Origin: JALUUH01 sp964636675
GTDB lineage: Bacteria; Pseudomonadota; Gammaproteobacteria; S012-40
Direction: 5' to 3'
NCBI GenBank assembly: GCA_964636675.1
Contig: CAZWUO010000123.1
Location: 1 to 11,292 of the forward strand
Length of the DNA: 11,292 nucleotides
The notes under the pieces are model-generated. The model saw nothing but the letters and a program-made list of their open reading frames with translations. It had not been told where the DNA came from and did no database searches. Below, in pieces: positions 6,959 through 11,292 of the stretch. A program made the position numbers and the translations under genes. Each line of letters opens with the position of its first letter. Position 1 is the first letter of the stretch.

Positions 6959-8806
6959 TTGAGTTTGTTTAGATTAATAGGTTTTGGCTTGCTGCTACTG
7001 TTTTTTTTTTCATCCTGCGCAAAAAATGAAGATGACAGAAAGCTGGTGACTAATGTGACTCAATTGGAGTTATGGGAACCGGGATCGCAAAAAAAAATTA
7101 GCATTAATGTTTTTGATAAAGATGATAATGTCATCGACACAAAATTTGATTTTTCTTGGCGCAGCGAAAATGAATTAGTCGCGACCGTTGATAGTTTAGG
7201 TACTGTCATGGCTAAAGCGGTTGGTGAAACAATAATCGTAGTGCGCTTGGGTAATCTTGAGGCAAGCGTAAAGATTATTGTTGATTACACGACCAACGTT
7301 GTTTCCGGGGCAGTGCGTTATGAAGATAAAATCTATGATGTGAATGGCTTTACCGGTGCAACCGTCTTTAAAGCGGCGCGTTTTATCTTGCTCGATGTAG
7401 TGGATAAAAATGGCAATATTCAGCACACTTTGACAACGGATGCAAACGGAAAATTTAGTGTCAGCTTACCCGCTACTAGAGAATATGACCTCTATGTTTT
7501 GGCTAAAACAAATGCGGAGTCTGGTTTTGATTTTGAAGTAAGAGACTCTGCTAACCAGCTCTATGGTTTTGTAAGCCCGATAGATTCTACTGCACTAAGT
7601 ATCGATATGTTATCGAGTGTCGAATTTACGGGTAGTTTTAATATTCTAGATGTGCTGGTCACCGGCGCCGAGTTTTTCCAAACGTTTACCCAGCAGCAAG
7701 ATTTTGTATTGCAAGCATTTTGGACCAAAAATAAGAATATCGGCACTTATTATTGCACTGCGAAAGACTTGGTTTTCTGCAAAAATGGTCAGGGCATATA
7801 TGTATTTAACGATGAGTTAAATGATACGGATGAATATGATGACGATGTGTTGTGGCACGAATTTGCACATTACTTATCATTTATTTTATCGCGAGATGAT
7901 TCCCCGGGAGGATGTCATTTCTTAGATAGTACGGATTTGGATTTGCGCTTAGCATGGAGCGAGGGTTGGGGAGATTTTTTTCCACTGGTATTAAAGGACT
8001 GGCTAAACCAAGACGAAAACCGAAAAAAATTGTTGTCTACGGCACCCGGCATGTCGATGACACATTATGTCGATACGGTTTTTAACGGTGTTCAATTAAG
8101 CTTTGATATAAATACCTTGTCCCCGGATGTCTATTTTTCTGCGGCAAGTGAGGTCGCTATTTCTAGGGTATTATGGGGCTTCTACAATGTTTATGGTGTG
8201 GAGCCTATTTGGGAAGTGTTTGAAAATTATTTTGATAACTTAGGCGGTGTGGTTAATTTTGAAGCTTTCTGGGATGGTTGGTTGCAACTTAATAAGCCGC
8301 CGATGAGCGAAGTTTTAAGCTTGCAAAATATTTTGTTAGAGCGAAAAATTAGCTATCGTGAAGATGATTTTGAAAGCGATGATGACATAAACAGTGCGCG
8401 TGTGCTTGCTTTAGGCATTGCCGAAAGCCATACCTTGTATCAGCGTGATGTCGCCGATATTGATATTATTGGGTTTAATACCCTGCAAGACATAAAATAC
8501 TCTGTAAAGACATTGAATTTGTCAAATGGTGCGGATACTTATTTGCGCGTATTGGATGCACAAGGAAGCTTGGTAGGGTCAGCGGAGAATGATGATGCTA
8601 ATCCATCATTATATGAGCAATATGATCCAGCATGTGGTGGTTTTCGAGTTTTTAATAATGCAACCGCGCTGGCGTCTCAAGTAGAGTTTACAGCGCCAGC
8701 GACAGGTATCTATTATGTTGAAATTTCTTCACCTGTGGGAGCAAACGCTTATCCCTCTGCAGGAAGATACGGTGATTATGATTTATTAATTGAGGCGCTT
8801 CCATGA
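6959..8806 (+). CDS. Multidomain lipoprotein zinc metalloprotease (Ig-like, regulatory-like, gluzincin-type, PPC-like domains)
   Basis: This is a predicted secreted, lipid-anchored metallopeptidase of no family I can name. The 615-aa product opens with a signal peptide and FSSC, a variant lipobox with Cys20. Alanine at +2 allows outer-membrane sorting. Residues about 29-108 resemble a bacterial Ig-like (BIG2) domain, with a tryptophan strand, VATVDSLGTVMAKAVGETIIVV. Residues about 113-190 (VSGAVRYEDK..., TTDANGKFSVSLP) look like a carboxypeptidase-regulatory/CnaB-type beta-sandwich. The catalytic core has HEFAH (300-304) and, 30 residues on, SEGWGDFF with Glu335 as likely third zinc ligand. 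Four further cysteines could form disulphides. Residues about 487-612 resemble a PPC domain (DTYLRVLDAQGSLVGSAENDD, ATGIYYVEIS). TTG 6959 lies four bases after AAGG; TTG 6965, ten bases after, is an alternative. No ATG fits. The stop overlaps the next gene, and gspC lies downstream. The domain names are my pattern matches, and substrate and surface location are inferred. Confidence 0.8.
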   Translation: MSLFRLIGFGLLLLFFFSSCAKNEDDRKLVTNVTQLELWEPGSQKKISINVFDKDDNVIDTKFDFSWRSENELVATVDSLGTVMAKAVGETIIVVRLGNLEASVKIIVDYTTNVVSGAVRYEDKIYDVNGFTGATVFKAARFILLDVVDKNGNIQHTLTTDANGKFSVSLPATREYDLYVLAKTNAESGFDFEVRDSANQLYGFVSPIDSTALSIDMLSSVEFTGSFNILDVLVTGAEFFQTFTQQQDFVLQAFWTKNKNIGTYYCTAKDLVFCKNGQGIYVFNDELNDTDEYDDDVLWHEFAHYLSFILSRDDSPGGCHFLDSTDLDLRLAWSEGWGDFFPLVLKDWLNQDENRKKLLSTAPGMSMTHYVDTVFNGVQLSFDINTLSPDVYFSAASEVAISRVLWGFYNVYGVEPIWEVFENYFDNLGGVVNFEAFWDGWLQLNKPPMSEVLSLQNILLERKISYREDDFESDDDINSARVLALGIAESHTLYQRDVADIDIIGFNTLQDIKYSVKTLNLSNGADTYLRVLDAQGSLVGSAENDDANPSLYEQYDPACGGFRVFNNATALASQVEFTAPATGIYYVEISSPVGANAYPSAGRYGDYDLLIEALP

Positions 8807-9300
8807 GTTCGTTGATGATGCAAACCTATAGAACAGGGATATTTTTTCTGTCGATGTTGCTTTTCACGGGAGGGGCTACGGTTTACGCGAAACCTTTGCC
8901 GTCGTTATCTGTACAGCTCGTCGCCGATAACGAAATCATTGCGGGCCAATTAGTTTGGCTGCGTGCAGTGGTTGTAAGTCCTGTTGTATCTGATATCAAG
9001 GTGTATTTAACATTACCTAGGGGGGTGAGTTTGATCTCCGGTGAAAAGGTCACAGAGTTATCCTTGAAGGCGCATGCGGATAAAACGCTGTATTACCATA
9101 TTCAGCTACCTTCGATGATCACTGGTCAAATTACGGTAAAAGTAGAAAAAGGCAGTACGCATGGTGTTTATATGTCCGCGAGTGATGCGCTGAATCTGGG
9201 GTCGTCGTCAAGCATTCAAAGCCGTGAAAAAAACCAGCCTGGGCAATTTTTAGGCAGGCGTGGTGAGACACCTCTCAGAGTAATGCCTTTGCATCCTTAA
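8803..9300 (+). CDS. Secreted beta-sandwich protein of unknown function, coupled to the metalloprotease
   Basis: I do not recognise the family. The 165-aa product has a clear Sec signal peptide (hydrophobic run about 12-25, TVYA followed by Lys30, likely cleavage after Ala29). This leaves a mature protein of about 136 aa. Residues about 33-132 alternate short hydrophobic strands with turns (SVQLVADNEIIAGQLVWLRAVV, KVYLTLPRGVSLISG, GQITVKVEKG). They resemble the Ig-like DUF11/CARDB class of extracellular beta-sandwich. The tail (about 135-165) is serine-rich and then basic/proline-containing. There is no membrane anchor, cysteine or catalytic motif. The ATG overlaps the previous stop as ATGA, and GAGG at 8792-8795 is a well-placed ribosome-binding site seven bases upstream. 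Tight coupling suggests a product made with the protease, perhaps an accessory, chaperone or inhibitor. That role is inference only. Confidence 0.8.
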   Translation: MSSLMMQTYRTGIFFLSMLLFTGGATVYAKPLPSLSVQLVADNEIIAGQLVWLRAVVVSPVVSDIKVYLTLPRGVSLISGEKVTELSLKAHADKTLYYHIQLPSMITGQITVKVEKGSTHGVYMSASDALNLGSSSSIQSREKNQPGQFLGRRGETPLRVMPLHP

Positions 9301-9329
9301 ACCCTGCGCGAAGCGCGCCTCGCCTAAAA
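9248..9329. repeat. Long-armed inverted repeat bracketing the stop codon of the 165-aa gene
   Basis: TTTTAGGCAGGCG at 9248-9260 pairs with CGCCT-C-GCCTAAAA at 9316-9329, giving 13 base pairs with one bulged C (9321) and a loop of about 55 bases. Inside the right arm region a small hairpin, GCGCG-AAG-CGCGC (9306-9318), would compete with it. No T run follows, so a standard intrinsic terminator is not supported. Confidence 0.45.
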
Positions 9330-9641
9330 GCGTACTGTTGGTGCCATGAAAACTGACCCGTTAAAAAGAGGCTGGCAATGTACTAGGTATGTAATTTGCT
9401 CGAAATATTTCTTATGTGGATCTAAATGTTTTAAACTAATGCCATTATTGTGAGTCGTAATTCAAGAATTTACACTGAATGTTCTCCATTAAACATTCAT
9501 TCATTCCTTAGTATGTTCCAAATTTCTAAGTAAAATAGAGTGATATGGTCGTATTAGAGCGAACTCTGATGAACGAATGGGCTAAGGTCTCAAGATATTG
9601 TGAGGGCAGCCTATACATGATTTATTACCTTGAAGAAGTAA
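9301..9641. other. Non-coding region upstream of the type II secretion genes
   Basis: These 341 bases contain no convincing gene. They hold the short GC-rich hairpin at 9306-9318 and a stretch at about 9336-9365 (GAAAACTGACCC...) reminiscent of IS21-family ends. A palindrome lies at 9476-9499, with otherwise AT-rich sequence in which the gspC promoter must lie. I could not identify a confident -35/-10 pair. A 35-codon ORF at 9346-9453 has no ribosome-binding site and is not called. Confidence 0.6.
9476..9499. repeat. 8-bp perfect inverted repeat upstream of gspC, possible operator
   Basis: TGAATGTT (9476-9483) and AACATTCA (9492-9499) are exact reverse complements around an 8-base centre. 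The 24-base size fits a dimeric transcription factor site about 145 bases before the gspC start. It could also form an RNA hairpin if transcribed. No known regulator consensus is claimed. Confidence 0.45.
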
Positions 9642-10592
9642 ATGTTTTCAATTGAATTAAATAACATAAAATTGCCCATAAACTTGGGCAGAGTTGCCGC
9701 GCAATTACCTGATTTGGTTAGTCTTCTTTTGATTATTGCCGTTGGGTATACATTGGCTGCAATCACTTGGAAATTACTTCCCACGCTAGAGCAGTCGCCG
9801 GTGCCGCATATTGCGACAAAAAGCCAGGTTGCAAGCAATAATGTGCATCGCTCACCCTCAATGGCTGGAAATTTGGCCAATTTGCACTTGTTTGGGGTTG
9901 TATCAAAGCAAGCGCCGAGAGCTTCCGTTGTGCCAACGGAAGCGCCAGATACCCAATTACGCCTGACCCTGAGAGGAGTGATCGCAGGTAGCAGTATTAA
10001 AAATCTTGCTATTATTTCTGATCGAGCAGGAAATGAGGAAACCTATCATATTGAGGCCAGTTTGCCGGGCGGTGCGGTGCTCAAAGAAATTCACGAAGAT
10101 CGAGTGATATTGCTACACAATAATCGTTTTGAAACGTTAAGATTGCCGCAAGATCAAATCCCGGATGGATCGGCAAAAAGTTTTGTGTCGGCGCAGAAAT
10201 CGCGTTCAAGCAGTCGACGCACTACCAATAGAAGGAGTGGTCGATCTCACGCCAAGGTGACAAGTCTTGGAGCAGAAGTCGGAGAAGCATTAACTAATTA
10301 TCGTGAAATTTTGATAAATGATCCACAGTCATTAATGAATGCTGTGCGTGCTGAGCCTTATCGCACTGCTGGCAAATTATCGGGATACAGAATATTTCCT
10401 GGCAAGGATAAAAAGTTAATGGATCAGATTGGGTTACAGCCAGGGGATATAGTGACCGCTGTTAATGGTATTGAACTGAATAGCCCATTAAAGGGTTTGG
10501 AAGTGATGCAAAAAGTAACAGATGCAACTGAGGTTTCGGTTAACGTTATTCGCGATGGTGTGGCACAAACCTTTGTAGTGCCTTTAAATTAG
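9642..10592 (+). CDS. gspC: Type II secretion system protein GspC
   Basis: GspC is the inner-membrane clamp protein of the type II secretion system. It links the cytoplasmic-membrane platform (GspL/GspM) to the secretin GspD and helps select substrates. The 316-aa product has a short cytoplasmic N-terminus and a single transmembrane segment at about 22-42. The homology region at about 75-170 shows LHLFGVV, LRLTLRGVIAG, AIISDRAGNEETYHI and DRVILLHNNRFETLRL. An unusually basic serine/arginine linker (about 186-205) follows. The C-terminal PDZ domain at about 238-316 carries YRIFPGKDKKLMDQIGLQPGD and VTAVNGIEL, typical of this protein. ATG 9642 lies after a purine-rich GAAGAAG. gspD follows after 108 bases in the standard gspC-gspD order. 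Confidence 0.95.
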   Translation: MFSIELNNIKLPINLGRVAAQLPDLVSLLLIIAVGYTLAAITWKLLPTLEQSPVPHIATKSQVASNNVHRSPSMAGNLANLHLFGVVSKQAPRASVVPTEAPDTQLRLTLRGVIAGSSIKNLAIISDRAGNEETYHIEASLPGGAVLKEIHEDRVILLHNNRFETLRLPQDQIPDGSAKSFVSAQKSRSSSRRTTNRRSGRSHAKVTSLGAEVGEALTNYREILINDPQSLMNAVRAEPYRTAGKLSGYRIFPGKDKKLMDQIGLQPGDIVTAVNGIELNSPLKGLEVMQKVTDATEVSVNVIRDGVAQTFVVPLN

Positions 10593-10658
10593 ATTAGCTG
10601 AGAACGAATACACGCAATAAAAAGCTCAGGATTTGTGAAGAATGGATAAATAAGATGT

Positions 10659-10666
10659 CCTCCTTA
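10659..10666 (+). promoter_or_regulatory. Anti-Shine-Dalgarno-like octamer in the gspC-gspD spacer
   Basis: CCTCCTTA at 10659-10666 equals the 3'-terminal anti-Shine-Dalgarno of 16S rRNA. It lies 22 bases before the gspD ribosome-binding site AGGAAG and could pair with part of it (TCCT with AGGA). This is a weak and speculative signal. Confidence 0.2.
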
Positions 10667-10688
10667 TATTTTACAGATTCTTAGATTT

Positions 10689-10694
10689 AGGAAG
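10689..10694 (+). promoter_or_regulatory. Ribosome-binding site of gspD
   Basis: AGGAAG with six bases before ATG 10701 supports this start over the in-frame ATG at 10710. Confidence 0.7.
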
Positions 10695-10700
10695 TTAATA

Positions 10701-11292
10701 ATGATCAAAATGGTTTGTGACAATCAAACAAAACCCGTGAAAAACACGCTACGCAGTCGTCAAGTTCTGTGCAGTGTTTGTTGTATGCTGTTTATTGCCT
10801 ATTTTTTAATGTTCAATAATGCTTTTGCTAAAGGTATAACGCTGAATATGAAAGGCGCAGATATAAATGCGGTTATCGGCACTGTGGCAGAGGCAACGGG
10901 GAAAAACTTTATTATTGACCCCCGGGTTAAAGGTAAAGTGACGATTATTTCTTCCAAGCCATTGGATACCAATCAATTGTATCAGGTTTTTTTGGCTATT
11001 TTAGATGTGCATGGATTTACCGCCGTTGAAACGGGTGACGTGATAAAAATTTTACCGGATGCGGATGCCAAACATGCGGGGACACCCGGTGAAGGCATTG
11101 GCGAAGACGTGGTGACTCGGGTTGTCGAAATTAAACACATAGCCGCCGCTCAAATGGTTCCTATACTACGGCCTCTCGTTCCTCCACAAGGTCATCTTGC
11201 TGCTCATGCACAAACCAATACATTAATCATTGCGGATCGGGTGAGTAATATAGAGCGCTTAATGAGAATCATTAAGCGTATCGATGAACCCA
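10701..11292 (+). CDS. gspD: Type II secretion secretin GspD (5' part, cut by window end)
   Basis: GspD forms the outer-membrane secretin channel through which folded substrates leave the cell. Only the first 197 codons are present, and the frame is open to the window edge. The start has an unusually long n-region of about 20 mostly polar residues, then a hydrophobic stretch and NNAFA, with probable signal cleavage after Ala43. The N0 domain (about 45-125) begins ITLNMKGADINAVI and contains GKNFIIDPRVKGKVTIIS, a hallmark of GspD. The N1 domain starts with VVTRVVEIKHIAAAQMVPILRPLVP and continues to NTLIIADRVSNIERLMRII just before the cut. The later N domains and the secretin pore domain lie outside. 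It follows gspC and is presumably in the same operon. Confidence 0.95.
   Translation, partial: MIKMVCDNQTKPVKNTLRSRQVLCSVCCMLFIAYFLMFNNAFAKGITLNMKGADINAVIGTVAEATGKNFIIDPRVKGKVTIISSKPLDTNQLYQVFLAILDVHGFTAVETGDVIKILPDADAKHAGTPGEGIGEDVVTRVVEIKHIAAAQMVPILRPLVPPQGHLAAHAQTNTLIIADRVSNIERLMRIIKRIDEP

Noticed and set aside
9306..9318. GCGCG-AAG-CGCGC hairpin as a terminator of the protease operon
   Set aside because: The stem is only 5 bp and is followed by CTCGCCTAAAA rather than a T tract.
9346..9453. 35-codon ORF rich in cysteine in the region before gspC
   Set aside because: It has no ribosome-binding site and no recognisable motif, and its first bases coincide with the possible IS-end remnant. 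It is most likely chance.
1..11292. CRISPR array, tRNA genes, prophage or toxin-antitoxin genes
   Set aside because: I found no spaced direct repeats, no tRNA-like cloverleaf and no phage or toxin-antitoxin protein in any frame.

Overview
The window reads as a chromosomal segment of a gammaproteobacterium. RNase P RNA lies next to rsmI, which diverges from lpoA-yraN-dolP; this order is conserved in Escherichia, Pseudomonas and their relatives. LpoA, the class A PBP activator, is itself largely a gammaproteobacterial protein. I cannot place the organism more finely. Base composition is moderate, and non-ATG starts are common: five of ten protein genes begin with GTG or TTG.

Layout. Bases 19-394 (minus) are rnpB, with a closed P1 helix. 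Bases 439-1284 (minus) are rsmI. Overlapping divergent promoters at about 1278-1336 separate it from a plus-strand run: lpoA (1345-3225), yraN (3245-3613), dolP (3665-4417) and an FAD-linked 2-hydroxyacid oxidase (4421-5815). These four are closely packed and are probably co-transcribed. The SIS-domain gene (diaA/gmhA type) that usually sits between yraN and dolP is absent. On the minus strand, 5844-6761 is mak, a ROK-family fructokinase, convergent with the oxidase.

The right half is an envelope and secretion region. Bases 6959-8806 encode a predicted surface lipoprotein. It carries a bacterial Ig-like domain, a carboxypeptidase-regulatory-like beta-sandwich, a HEFAH...SEGWGDF zinc-metallopeptidase core and a C-terminal PPC-like domain. 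Its stop codon overlaps the start of a 165-aa secreted protein of unrecognised family (8803-9300). After a 341-base non-coding stretch comes gspC (9642-10592), then the 5' part of gspD (10701 to the window edge), which begin a type II secretion operon.

How the genes fit together. The left block joins ribosome and RNA maturation (rnpB, rsmI) with outer-membrane lipoproteins for peptidoglycan synthesis and envelope integrity (LpoA, DolP). The right block places a lipoprotein metalloprotease and its coupled partner directly upstream of type II secretion genes. This recalls the E. coli arrangement of the M60-type lipoprotein protease SslE beside gspC-M, but with a different protease architecture. 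The most interesting hypothesis here is that this two-gene unit is a type II secretion substrate, or a substrate with its accessory factor. That is inference from context and domain content.
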